Assembly (NCBI GenBank): GCA_963506915.1
Contig: CAUORE010000018.1
Location: forward strand, 1-34,692
Reading direction: 5' to 3'
DNA from: JABCPE02 sp963506915
GTDB lineage: Bacteria > Bacteroidota > Bacteroidia > Flavobacteriales > Weeksellaceae
Length of the DNA: 34,692 bases
Below, piece by piece: positions 1-6,608 of the stretch (its first letter is position 1; each line of letters starts with the position of its first letter). Below the pieces are notes generated by a model, which did no database searches, was not told where the DNA came from, and saw nothing but the letters and a program-made list of their open reading frames with translations. The position numbers were made by a program, and so were the translations under genes.

Positions 1-257
1 GTTCCTGAGATGTTATCTACATATACTAAAGTAGATTCTTTCAAATTAGCAGTAGTAATGCTATTTAGTCTCGCTTTACTTACTCTTGGAATCAAAACCC
101 CCTCGTTTGTAGTTGCAGTTGTTGCTGCATTCGCTGCGCTGGGTTGTATGTCTAGAGTAGCCTCTGGGTTACTCGTGTTTACCCCTACTTTTCCTGCTTG
201 GGCAAAAGCTAAACTTGTACCAGCTAAAAGCCCTAATAAAATAATGTTTTTTTTCAT
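1..257 (-). CDS. Secreted protein, N-terminal part only (cut by window edge)
   Basis: Reading the minus strand from the ATG at 257 gives an open frame of 85 codons that runs off the left edge. The first 20 residues are a clear signal peptide (MKKNIILLGLLAGTSLAFAQ), followed by a segment beginning KVGVNTSNPEATLDIQPS. The VGINTxxPxATLDI pattern is common just after the signal peptide of large Bacteroidota surface or secreted proteins, often of phage tail-fibre-like or collagen-like type and often exported by the type IX system. The rest of the protein, which would show the real domain and any C-terminal sorting signal, is outside the window. A TAATTTTG promoter box (minus strand, 324-331) and a perfect hairpin (291-315) lie upstream. 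Frame and signal peptide are seen; the function is not known. Confidence 0.8.
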   Translation of the reverse strand, partial: MKKNIILLGLLAGTSLAFAQAGKVGVNTSNPEATLDIQPSAANAATTATTNEGVLIPRVSKARLNSITTANLKESTLVYVDNISG

Positions 258-290
258 ATGATATAAAAAATTCTGATTATCTAAGCATAA

Positions 291-315
291 TTCTTTCTTT
301 GAATTAAAGAAAGAA
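291..315. repeat. Perfect 10-bp inverted repeat in a divergent intergenic region
   Basis: TTCTTTCTTT (291-300) and AAAGAAAGAA (306-315) are exact reverse complements around the 5-nt loop GAATT. There is no T-run after either arm, so it does not look like a terminator. If the minus-strand TAATTTTG box at 324-331 is the promoter, this hairpin would be at the very 5' end of the transcript for the leftward secreted-protein gene. It may stabilise the 5' end or be an operator. Confidence 0.6.
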
Positions 316-323
316 AAACTCTA

Positions 324-331
324 CAAAATTA
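324..331 (-). promoter_or_regulatory. Candidate -7 box TAATTTTG for the leftward secreted-protein gene
   Basis: The minus strand reads TAATTTTG here, matching the Bacteroidota TAnnTTTG box. It would start transcription near 318 and leave a leader of about 60 nt. No convincing TTTG -33 element is visible upstream. Confidence 0.4.
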
Positions 332-384
332 CTAAATAAAATATAAAAATTTCTTAAAAAACAAGATTTTCTTTTTTGTTAAAA

Positions 385-392
385 TAAATTTG
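385..392 (+). promoter_or_regulatory. Candidate -7 box TAAATTTG for the lipoprotein operon
   Basis: TAAATTTG matches the Bacteroidota consensus TAnnTTTG and lies 42 nt upstream of the lipoprotein start at 435. It argues against any translation start upstream of 435, because such a start would lie inside the promoter. Confidence 0.45.
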
Positions 393-434
393 TATAACTT
401 AGCAGTTATTATAAAAATTGAAATCTTAGAAATT

Positions 435-914
435 ATGAAAAAGTTCTTATTAACAGCAGGTTTGGGAGCATTGTTCCTGACAGCTTGTAAATCACAAGGG
501 TCTGCTACACAGCAAAGCCACACTTTGACTAATTATGATCTAAAAGGCGAATGGGTAGTGTCTTCTGTAGACTATGATAAAAAATTCAAAATAAAACCTT
601 TCCACGAAAATGTTGATGCTCAGTGCTTTGTAGGAGGAACATGGAAACTTATTCCTAACAACTATTCTGGAAGTTATAGTTTGAATGGAAAAGGTAACTG
701 CCCTATGGTGACACAAGCCATCAAATTTGAAGTTACAAAAAACAAAGAATTTAGATTCAAAAAACTTCAAGATAATGTAAAGGCTAAAAAAATCACAGAA
801 GGATATGTGCTTCAGCTGGAAAATCAGCAGAAAGACAGTTTTACCCTTACACAGAGCGTGGCTTTTGAAGGGGAAGTTATTAAAGTATATTATCAGTTTC
901 AACGAGTAAAATAA
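435..914 (+). CDS. Lipocalin-like lipoprotein
   Basis: This 159-residue protein starts MKKFLLTAGLGALFLTACKS, a classic lipoprotein signal with the lipobox Leu-Thr-Ala-Cys and Cys19 as the lipidated residue. The mature part has a short conserved stretch (LKGEWVVSSVDY) and later FVGGTWKLIPNN and SGSYSL, a pattern typical of the small lipocalin-like lipoproteins frequent in Chryseobacterium and relatives; an eight-strand barrel is the family expectation, not something seen here. The frame stays open upstream to 390, but that start would be a TTG inside the TAAATTTG promoter, so ATG 435 is preferred. Only 8 nt separate it from the OmpA-like lipoprotein downstream, so the two probably form an operon. 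Its ligand or partner is unknown. Confidence 0.8.
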   Translation: MKKFLLTAGLGALFLTACKSQGSATQQSHTLTNYDLKGEWVVSSVDYDKKFKIKPFHENVDAQCFVGGTWKLIPNNYSGSYSLNGKGNCPMVTQAIKFEVTKNKEFRFKKLQDNVKAKKITEGYVLQLENQQKDSFTLTQSVAFEGEVIKVYYQFQRVK

Positions 915-922
915 TTTATATT

Positions 923-1615
923 ATGAAGATATTTAATAAGCCATATGTAGTGGCACTTGGACTCTCTGGTTCATTATTATTCACAAGTTGTGAAGCCATC
1001 AAAAATTCTAATAATACACAAAGAGGTGTAGCTATAGGTGCTGCCAGTGGAGCCGTTATCGGAGGTATTTTGGGTAACAACATCGGTAAAGGTGGTAAAG
1101 GAACTATGGGTGCTGTTTTAGGCGGTATCGTAGGTGGTGTAGCTGGTGGTGTCATCGGAAACAAAATGGACAAACAGGCTCGTGAAATAAAAACAGCCCT
1201 CCCTGGTGCAGAAGTAGAGCGTGTAGGAGAAGGTATCAAGGTAGTTTTGAATGAAAACAGCGTGAATTTTGATTTCAATTCTTCTAATCTGACTTCTACT
1301 GCAAAAAGCAACTTGAACAAAGTAGCAGAGGTTTTCAAAAACAATCCTGATACAAACATCAATGTTTACGGACATACAGATGACAAAGGTGCTGATGATT
1401 ACAACCAAAAGCTTTCTGTAAGAAGAGCTGATGCGGTAGTAAATTACCTTAAATCAAAAGGTCTAAAATCAAGTAGATTTACAGCTATTGGTATGGGAGA
1501 ATCTGAGCCTATAGCTTCTAATGATACTGAGTCTGGAAGAGCTAAAAACAGACGAGTGGAGTTTGCTATCACCGCAAACGAAAAAATGATAGAGGATGCT
1601 AAAAAAGGAAACTAG
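923..1615 (+). CDS. OmpA family lipoprotein with glycine zipper
   Basis: The 230-residue product has a lipoprotein signal (lipobox Phe-Thr-Ser-Cys, Cys23). Residues of about 35-82 form a glycine-zipper region rich in GxxxG repeats, able to insert in or associate with the membrane. Residues of about 108-220 are an OmpA C-terminal peptidoglycan-binding domain, recognisable from VNFDFNSSNL, YGHTDDKG, LSVRRADAVVNYL, AIGMGESEP and GRAKNRRVEF. The Asp in the HTDDKG loop and the Arg in the NRRVEF helix are the residues that bind diaminopimelate in this family. It probably tethers the outer membrane to peptidoglycan. It is cotranscribed with the upstream lipocalin-like lipoprotein (8-nt gap), and a hairpin terminator follows at 1640. 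Confidence 0.93.
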   Translation: MKIFNKPYVVALGLSGSLLFTSCEAIKNSNNTQRGVAIGAASGAVIGGILGNNIGKGGKGTMGAVLGGIVGGVAGGVIGNKMDKQAREIKTALPGAEVERVGEGIKVVLNENSVNFDFNSSNLTSTAKSNLNKVAEVFKNNPDTNINVYGHTDDKGADDYNQKLSVRRADAVVNYLKSKGLKSSRFTAIGMGESEPIASNDTESGRAKNRRVEFAITANEKMIEDAKKGN

Positions 1616-1639
1616 TTTATTTAGGTTTCTCATATAACG

Positions 1640-1673
1640 AAAGGTGCAGGCTCATGTTCTGCGCCTTTTATTT
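1640..1673 (+). terminator. Intrinsic terminator after the OmpA-like gene
   Basis: AAAGGTGCAG (1640-1649) pairs with CTGCGCCTTT (1659-1668), a 10-bp stem with one G-T wobble and a 9-nt loop, followed by a T-rich stretch. Confidence 0.75.
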
Positions 1674-1732
1674 ATTCATAAAATTTATGCTAATACTCTA
1701 CCATATGTTTTTGGGTTTTAAATCAATAAGAT

Positions 1733-2218
1733 ATGTTTTACAAAACGAAAATTTCATTGAATATGCAAGGGATGGTTGTTTTTGACCCTCTTGTTTTAGA
1801 TAATTTTGTACAATCAAAAGGTATAAAAGAGGCGAACCTTTTAGATTATTTTATTCAGAACCCTGAGGTAGGTAATGATGCTATAAATAAAGGAGTTATA
1901 TTGCCTGTCTATACCATTGAAATTTGGGATTATGAAATAATTGTTAATTTAGAAGAAGAAAGTAAAATAAACCCTGAATGGAAGCTTTTTAAAACCTCTT
2001 ATTCTTTTCCTTTTAGAGTTGAGAGTGAAAATATTATTATTAGTGATATTTATGCTATAATGAATTGGAAATCTGATTATTACTTAAATTTTCCTTCAAA
2101 AGATAAACGGATAGGTGTGGATGATAATTTTACAATTCCTAAAGGAAATTATTCAGTCGATATTTTAGGTTTTAGAGATAATTTGAATCCCGATATTGAT
2201 AAGAGAATGTGGATATGA
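1733..2218 (+). CDS. Hypothetical protein, probably cut short by a frameshift
   Basis: The open frame encodes 161 residues with no signal peptide or membrane segment. It is a mixed alpha/beta, acidic, Asn/Ile-rich protein, AT-richer than the flanking housekeeping genes. I do not recognise the family. The reading ends at ...DIDKRMWI, but the next frame carries on from the same point as ECGYEFFFKK and then LDLPLIENLNIDDINFKVDG, ending at 2318. Loss of one base near 2207 would explain this, and the intact protein would have about 195 residues. Small cytosolic proteins of this composition, grouped with others like them and no metabolic partner, are often immunity proteins of contact-dependent toxins; here that is inference from context only. 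Confidence 0.6.
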   Translation: MFYKTKISLNMQGMVVFDPLVLDNFVQSKGIKEANLLDYFIQNPEVGNDAINKGVILPVYTIEIWDYEIIVNLEEESKINPEWKLFKTSYSFPFRVESENIIISDIYAIMNWKSDYYLNFPSKDKRIGVDDNFTIPKGNYSVDILGFRDNLNPDIDKRMWI

Positions 2219-2318
2219 ATTCTTTTTTAAGAAAGTTTTGGACTTACCATTGATAGAGAACTTAAACATTGATGATATTAATTTTAAAGTTGATGGTATA
2301 TCGGAAGGCTCTTGGTAG
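2219..2318 (+). pseudogene. Displaced C-terminal part of the frameshifted upstream gene
   Basis: In the frame shifted by one relative to 1733-2218, codons from about 2205 to the TAG at 2316-2318 read as a natural protein tail (LDLPLIENLNIDDINFKVDG, then ISEGSW). It has no start codon of its own nearby. It is best explained as the original C-terminus of the 1733 gene, separated by a one-base indel or a sequencing error. Confidence 0.55.
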
Positions 2319-2386
2319 TGTTTCAAATGTATTGCTAAAAATATAATATGCTAATATAACACAAACTGAATCTTGATATTTTCAAT

Positions 2387-2695
2387 ATGACTATTATAGA
2401 ACTTATAAAACTTATTAAACCTATTCCTGAACTATACATTAGGAAACATAGTATATTTTGTTTTGAAGCCTTTGTTAATGGGTGGTATCATCGTGATGAG
2501 AAAGAAGATGTAAAGTCTGATGTACTATATACCAAATTCTATGAATGGCTAAGAAAAAGATACAATATTAATGATTCTATGGGATGGGCTAATATACTTT
2601 TTTATAAATTTGAAACGGAAGAAAAGGCTTTGGATGAGTTCTTTGTTTTGTTCAATACTTTTTATAAAGAAAAATACGAAACAAGTTTATGGTAA
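2387..2695 (+). CDS. Hypothetical small acidic protein, immunity-like
   Basis: This frame encodes 102 residues, with no signal peptide and no membrane segment. It is rich in aromatic residues and predicted helices (FEAFVNGWYHRDEKEDVKS, FYEWLRKRYNI, MGWANILFYKFETEEKALDE). The FVNGWYHR and GWANILFY segments look conserved rather than random, and the protein appears complete. It sits in a short accessory patch between the OmpA-like lipoprotein and the UbiA gene, with the same low GC as its neighbours. I do not recognise its family. Immunity to a polymorphic toxin is a guess from size, composition and company. No promoter box is evident. Confidence 0.6.
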   Translation: MTIIELIKLIKPIPELYIRKHSIFCFEAFVNGWYHRDEKEDVKSDVLYTKFYEWLRKRYNINDSMGWANILFYKFETEEKALDEFFVLFNTFYKEKYETSLW

Positions 2696-2712
2696 TGGAT
2701 AATATTCAAACA

Positions 2713-2751
2713 TATTGTTGAAATCGTAACAATCTACCAAGCAATGAAAAA
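2713..2751. repeat. Diverged direct repeat, copy 1 (upstream of the 2803 gene)
   Basis: This segment aligns without gaps to 3301-3339. The core AAATCGTAACA (2721-2731) is identical, and about 24 of 29 bases match over 2721-2749, ending in CAATGAAA in both. The copies flank the gene at 2803-3285, suggesting that this gene and its spacer came in by duplication or cassette recombination. Confidence 0.55.
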
Positions 2752-2802
2752 CAATGAGGATAATGTATGGAAAGTTTTTTACCCCTAAAACAACAAGGAA
2801 AA

Positions 2803-3285
2803 ATGAAATATTTTATATTAGAACCTGAAGTTGCAGGAGGGATAGGGAGAAAATCTAAAATTTTGTATGAAAATTCTAAAATTAAAGAAGTGACTTTTTT
2901 AGATTATGAATTTGAAAGCTGGTTGGGAGATGATATCTTAACTACACATCCTTGTTTTATTATATCAGAATCTTTACATGATATTATCAAAGTAAGTGAC
3001 TTGAAAGGATTTCAATTACAAAAAATTGGTATAAGTTTTTCAAACTTTTTTTTAGAAGTATACAATAAAAAAATATTGCCTAATTTTATTCGCTTACTAC
3101 CTTTTCCTATAAATGAAGTATGTTTAATAAATGAAATGTTATTAGATTTTTATTTGTATAAAAATACCACTTTGATTATTAGCGAAAAGGCTTTAGATAT
3201 ATTAAAAAAATTTAATCTATCGAACGCAAACATACTAAGTATAAATACATTGGAAAAATATGATGATGTTACAGGAATATATTAA
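2803..3285 (+). CDS. Hypothetical protein, probable toxin-immunity type
   Basis: The likely product starts MKYFILEPEVAGG and has 160 residues; an in-frame ATG at 2767 would add 12 residues with no conserved look, so 2803 is preferred. There is no signal peptide. The opening beta strand followed by PEVAGGIG and later FESWLGDDILTTHPCFIISE resembles the start of several immunity-protein families found beside polymorphic toxins of Bacteroidota (Imm11/DUF1629-like and Imm43-like layouts), but I cannot assign one by eye. The gene is flanked by two copies of a roughly 39-nt repeat (2713-2751 and 3301-3339), which supports a mobile cassette origin. No cognate toxin gene is present in the window. Confidence 0.6.
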   Translation: MKYFILEPEVAGGIGRKSKILYENSKIKEVTFLDYEFESWLGDDILTTHPCFIISESLHDIIKVSDLKGFQLQKIGISFSNFFLEVYNKKILPNFIRLLPFPINEVCLINEMLLDFYLYKNTTLIISEKALDILKKFNLSNANILSINTLEKYDDVTGIY

Positions 3286-3300
3286 GTAATGTATCAGTCG

Positions 3301-3339
3301 TATTCTTAAAATCGTAACAGATTACTAATCAATGAAATA
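3301..3339. repeat. Diverged direct repeat, copy 2 (downstream of the 2803 gene)
   Basis: This is the second copy of the repeat at 2713-2751, offset by 588 bases, sharing the exact core AAATCGTAACA (3309-3319) and the tail CAATGAAA. It lies between the immunity-like gene and the UbiA gene. Confidence 0.55.
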
Positions 3340-3391
3340 AACCCATTTTAGAACTTAATATTTTAGAAGCTTTTATAATTAATTATATTTT

Positions 3392-4276
3392 ATGAAAAAA
3401 TATATAAAACTCCTTAGAATAGAACAATGGATTAAAAATATTTTTGTCTTTCTGCCCTTATTTTTTTCGGGGTCTTTTCTTCATTTGGAGCTGTTTAGCG
3501 TGAGTTTATTTGCGTTTTTTATTTTCTCTTTTACAGCAAGCTGTATTTACATAATCAATGATTATACAGACATAGAAGCAGACAAAAAACACCCTGAAAA
3601 ATGCAAAAGACCTCTGGCTTCGGGAGAAATCAGCAAATCGGCAGCAAAATTGTTTTTTGCAGGCTTAGTCTTTCTAGTCGTTTCTTTAACAAGTTTTGTT
3701 GAATTTATTTTTTCAATAGACCTACTCTATTTTTGTCTTGTTATTTGTGCTTATTTTATCATGAATATTGCCTATACTTTTAGTCTGAAACATATCGCGA
3801 TAGTTGATATTTCTATCATTGCCTTAGGCTTTATTTTCAGGGTTTTGGCAGGTGGATATATTACAGGAATTTGGATTTCTCAGTGGGCTATTTTGCTGAC
3901 ATTCGTACTGGCTTTGGTTTTAGCGATTGGAAAAAGACGAGGCGAACTTATAAACTCACAAATAAACGGAAAAACGAGAAAAGCTCTGGATGGGTATAAT
4001 ATTCAGTTTGCAGATATTGTCTTGGCCGTAAGCTGTTCATTAGCAATCATTTGCTATGTGATGTTTACCCTCTCTCCTGATGTTCAGTCCAGATTTAATC
4101 AAAATATTTTTTACACCACATTTTTTGTTATTTTTGTTTTTTTAAGATATTTACAGCAGACTTTGGTGTATAATAAAACCGAATCTCCTACTAAAACCTT
4201 TTATAGAGATAAATATATACAAGTAACTGTTTTACTTTGGATTATATCTTTCGTATTAATGATTTACTTTAAGTAA
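3392..4276 (+). CDS. UbiA family prenyltransferase, decaprenyl-phosphate phosphoribosyltransferase-like
   Basis: The 294-residue integral membrane protein has about eight to nine hydrophobic helices. Residues 56-78 carry the UbiA Asp-rich motif in the form NDYTDIEADKKHPEK followed by CKRPLASG. The HPEKxxRPLASG ending is the hallmark of the subgroup that includes mycobacterial Rv3806c, which transfers phosphoribose from PRPP to a polyprenyl phosphate, rather than of quinone- or haem-forming members. A second Asp-containing motif is less clear by eye. The gene overlaps nothing but ends 4 nt before a HAD phosphatase, a pairing that would allow removal of the 5-phosphate to give polyprenylphosphoryl ribose. 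The oxidoreductases that would epimerise it to arabinose are not in this window. Confidence 0.8.
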   Translation: MKKYIKLLRIEQWIKNIFVFLPLFFSGSFLHLELFSVSLFAFFIFSFTASCIYIINDYTDIEADKKHPEKCKRPLASGEISKSAAKLFFAGLVFLVVSLTSFVEFIFSIDLLYFCLVICAYFIMNIAYTFSLKHIAIVDISIIALGFIFRVLAGGYITGIWISQWAILLTFVLALVLAIGKRRGELINSQINGKTRKALDGYNIQFADIVLAVSCSLAIICYVMFTLSPDVQSRFNQNIFYTTFFVIFVFLRYLQQTLVYNKTESPTKTFYRDKYIQVTVLLWIISFVLMIYFK

Positions 4277-4280
4277 GATT

Positions 4281-4871
4281 ATGCAAAAAAAATTATATTG
4301 TTTTGACTTTGATGGCACTTTGACAAAGAAGGACACTATGTTCGCTTTTCTTAAATTTTATGAACCTAAAAAATTCTATACTAGTTTCATCAAACATATT
4401 CCGCTTTTCATCATGCTAAAACTAAAATTAGCCAATGCTGGTGAGGTCAAAAAAAGTTTTGTCAATTCTATTCTAAAAGGAAAAACTCGACAGGAAATAG
4501 AATCTAAAGCTTTGCAATTTTTTAATGAAAACTACCCGAGCATTATCCGAGAAAATGCCATAGATTTTATCAATCAAATTGACCGAACTACGACCAAATG
4601 TCTCTTGGTGACAGCATCTCTGGATATCTGGGCAAAACCATTTGCAGAAAAATGGGAAATGGATTTGGTGGCCACACAGGCGCACTTTGAAAATGATATT
4701 TTTACAGGAAAATTCAGCACCAAAAACTGCAACGGACAGGAAAAAGTAAACAGAATAAAAAAGCTTATTGAAAAAGAAACTTTCGATAAAATCATCGCTT
4801 TTGGCGATACATCAGGAGACCGAGAAATGCTTTCTTGGGCGGATGAGGGTTTTTATCGTTTTTTTCATTAA
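4281..4871 (+). CDS. HAD-IB family phosphatase (SerB-like)
   Basis: A 196-residue cytosolic hydrolase of the haloacid dehalogenase superfamily. Motif I is DFDGTLT at residues 9-15, with Asp9 as nucleophile and Asp11 as acid/base; motif II is the Thr/Ser of VTASLDIWA; motif III/IV is FGDTSGDREML near residue 175. This arrangement is that of subfamily IB, which dephosphorylates small phosphorylated metabolites such as phosphoserine. The start is 4 nt after the UbiA stop, so translation is probably coupled and the substrate may be the phosphoribosylated lipid made by UbiA. That link is inference; a general phosphatase role is also possible. Confidence 0.85.
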   Translation: MQKKLYCFDFDGTLTKKDTMFAFLKFYEPKKFYTSFIKHIPLFIMLKLKLANAGEVKKSFVNSILKGKTRQEIESKALQFFNENYPSIIRENAIDFINQIDRTTTKCLLVTASLDIWAKPFAEKWEMDLVATQAHFENDIFTGKFSTKNCNGQEKVNRIKKLIEKETFDKIIAFGDTSGDREMLSWADEGFYRFFH

Positions 4872-4876
4872 ATTTG
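4869..4876 (+). promoter_or_regulatory. Candidate -7 box TAAATTTG overlapping the HAD stop codon
   Basis: TAAATTTG begins with the stop codon of the HAD gene and lies 13 nt before the ATG of the next gene at 4890. It could start a separate transcript for the PrcB-like gene and the cysteine desulfurase. Confidence 0.4.
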
Positions 4877-4889
4877 TCAAAATATTGAT

Positions 4890-5384
4890 ATGAAACATTT
4901 TATTTTAATAGGATTTATGAGCATTTTCACATCTTGTTTTTCTCAGAAAAAAGTGAAAAATGACGCTAAAACATCTTTTTCCACAGAAAAAGATATTTTC
5001 TATTCCAACCAAAATGGAGGTGCATTATATCCAAGTTTTTCTCTGATTAAAAACCAAGAAGAACTGGATAAAGCTCTGCTGGGCGAAGGAACATTCATAA
5101 TAAGTGATGAAAATACTGACAATCAAAAAATAAAATTCCCTAAAAACAGAAAAGTAATAAAGTACAATTTGGGAGAATTTCGGTCTGGAAGCCACACACC
5201 AGAGAAGCTTGACGCTTACAGAGTGAATGGAGAAATTTTGGAATTGTTCATCAAAAAAGGAAAATTCGAAAAAGAACACGAAACAGATTTAGAGTTTAGT
5301 ATTCAGGTAGTTACCAGACCTTACATCATTTTTTCAATTCCAAAAAAACTAGAATTCAAAAAAATCATAATAATCTATGAGTAA
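4890..5384 (+). CDS. Putative lipoprotein with PrcB-like C-terminal domain
   Basis: The 164-residue product begins with a hydrophobic leader ending in FTSC (Cys16), consistent with a lipoprotein signal although the -3 residue is Phe rather than Leu. The mature part reads SLIKNQEELDKAL, then IKFPKNRKVIKYNLGEFRSG, a spacer, and TRPYIIFSIPK near the end. This order (a query-like loop, a strand ending in a Gly-containing turn, and a final PYxIxxIPK strand) resembles the PrcB C-terminal domain found in small Bacteroidota and spirochaete lipoproteins; the match is by eye and moderate. Its last 8 bases overlap the start of the cysteine desulfurase gene in another frame, so the two are probably translated from one mRNA, though no functional link is obvious. 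Confidence 0.6.
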   Translation: MKHFILIGFMSIFTSCFSQKKVKNDAKTSFSTEKDIFYSNQNGGALYPSFSLIKNQEELDKALLGEGTFIISDENTDNQKIKFPKNRKVIKYNLGEFRSGSHTPEKLDAYRVNGEILELFIKKGKFEKEHETDLEFSIQVVTRPYIIFSIPKKLEFKKIIIIYE

Positions 5385-6543
5385 AATATATTTAGACAAT
5401 GCAGCAACTACTCCTCTGAATGAACAAGTTATAGAAGAAATGCTGTCCGTGATGAGAAATCATTACGGAAATCCGTCCTCTACGCACAGCATCGGGCAAG
5501 AGGCTAAAACCTTGATAGAAAATGCCCGAAGAAAAATAGCAGAATATCTGCGAGTAACTCCAGGTGAGATTATTTTCACTTCTTGTGGAACAGAATCTAA
5601 CAACCTGATTATCAAATCCTGCGTGGAGCATCTCGGAGTAGAAAGAATCATTTCTTCTGCCCTTGAGCACAAATGCGTATCAGAATCCTGCCTTGAAATG
5701 AAAAACCACAAAGGTGTGGAGCTTGTCTATCTTCGCCCTGACAAAAATGGGAATTTTGATTTAGCCGAGCTGGAAAAAATCCTAAAATCTTCTGATAAAA
5801 AGACTTTGGTGAGCCTGATGCACGCGAATAATGAAATCGGAAATTTATTAGATATAGAAAAAGTCGCTGAAATATGTAAGCAAAATCATGCTCTCTTCCA
5901 TTCTGACACTGTGCAGACGGTAGGGCATTTGGATTTAGATTTTTCAAAAATTCCTATTGATTTCGCTTCGTGCAGTGCTCATAAATTCCATGGCCCGAAA
6001 GGCGTGGGATTTGCCTTTGTAAGAAAATCCTCTGGTTTGAAAGGGCTTATTGTGGGAGGAACGCAAGAAAGAAGCCTGAGAGCAGGAACAGAAAATGTAG
6101 TCGGAATTGTCGGTTTAGGGAAAGCATTAGAATTATCAATAGAGAATTTAGAGCAGTATTCTACTCATATTCAAGGGATTAAAGATTATGCTATTTCAGA
6201 ATTAAAAAAAGTATTCCCTAACATTAAATTCAACGGACAGTCTTCCAATTCAGAAAAAAGCCTTTACACGGTGCTAAGTCTTACCCTGCCGTTCAAAAAT
6301 CCTTTGATAGGTTTGCAGCTGGATATGAAAGGCATCGCAGTTTCTCAAGGGAGCGCGTGCAGCTCTGGCGCTAGCAAGCCTTCTATGGTTCTGATGTCCA
6401 TCCAGACAGAAGAAGAGATGGATACTACTACCCCGCTTAGAGTTTCGTTTAGCAGTAAGACCACCAAAGAAGATATAGATAAACTGATATCTGCTCTAAA
6501 TGAAATTGTTCAAGAGAATAAAATAGAAATCAATAATAATTAG
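5377..6543 (+). CDS. iscS: Cysteine desulfurase (IscS/NifS type)
   Basis: The 388-residue PLP enzyme removes sulfur from cysteine to give alanine and a protein persulfide for Fe-S clusters and tRNA thiolation. It opens with YLDNAATTP, as in the IscS/NifS group. The PLP lysine is Lys203 in CSAHKFHGPKG, the phosphate-binding HSDTVQT lies at 175-181, RAGTEN is at 235-240, and the catalytic cysteine is Cys328 in GSACSSG. The 12-residue tail around Cys328 is that of class I enzymes rather than SufS. The start overlaps the upstream gene by 8 nt. No iscU, iscA or suf genes are beside it, so its partners must be elsewhere; NifS-like is an equally valid name. Confidence 0.93.
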   Translation: MSKIYLDNAATTPLNEQVIEEMLSVMRNHYGNPSSTHSIGQEAKTLIENARRKIAEYLRVTPGEIIFTSCGTESNNLIIKSCVEHLGVERIISSALEHKCVSESCLEMKNHKGVELVYLRPDKNGNFDLAELEKILKSSDKKTLVSLMHANNEIGNLLDIEKVAEICKQNHALFHSDTVQTVGHLDLDFSKIPIDFASCSAHKFHGPKGVGFAFVRKSSGLKGLIVGGTQERSLRAGTENVVGIVGLGKALELSIENLEQYSTHIQGIKDYAISELKKVFPNIKFNGQSSNSEKSLYTVLSLTLPFKNPLIGLQLDMKGIAVSQGSACSSGASKPSMVLMSIQTEEEMDTTTPLRVSFSSKTTKEDIDKLISALNEIVQENKIEINNN

Positions 6544-6571
6544 CATAGATTTTACAATAAAAAGATTGTTG

Positions 6572-6579
6572 TATTTTTG
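6572..6579 (+). promoter_or_regulatory. -7 box TATTTTTG for trxA
   Basis: TATTTTTG matches TAnnTTTG and lies 29 nt before the trxA ATG at 6609. The region 18-22 nt further upstream has only a weak TTTA -33 match. Confidence 0.55.
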
Positions 6580-6608
6580 CATCAAGTTTAATATAAAATA
6601 TATTTATC

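Noticed and set aside
10..261. Plus-strand open frame of 83 codons
   Set aside because: It lies opposite a clear signal-peptide protein on the minus strand that has a promoter box and a Bacteroidota surface-protein motif, so the plus-strand frame is its shadow.
916..1362. Minus-strand open frame of 148 codons, Pro/Leu-rich
   Set aside because: It is the reverse of the glycine-zipper and first half of the OmpA-like gene; the Pro-rich composition follows from Gly codons read backwards.
1733..3285. A toxin-antitoxin module in the first accessory patch
   Set aside because: No toxin-like nuclease, kinase or Rhs C-terminal domain is visible; only immunity-like proteins are present.
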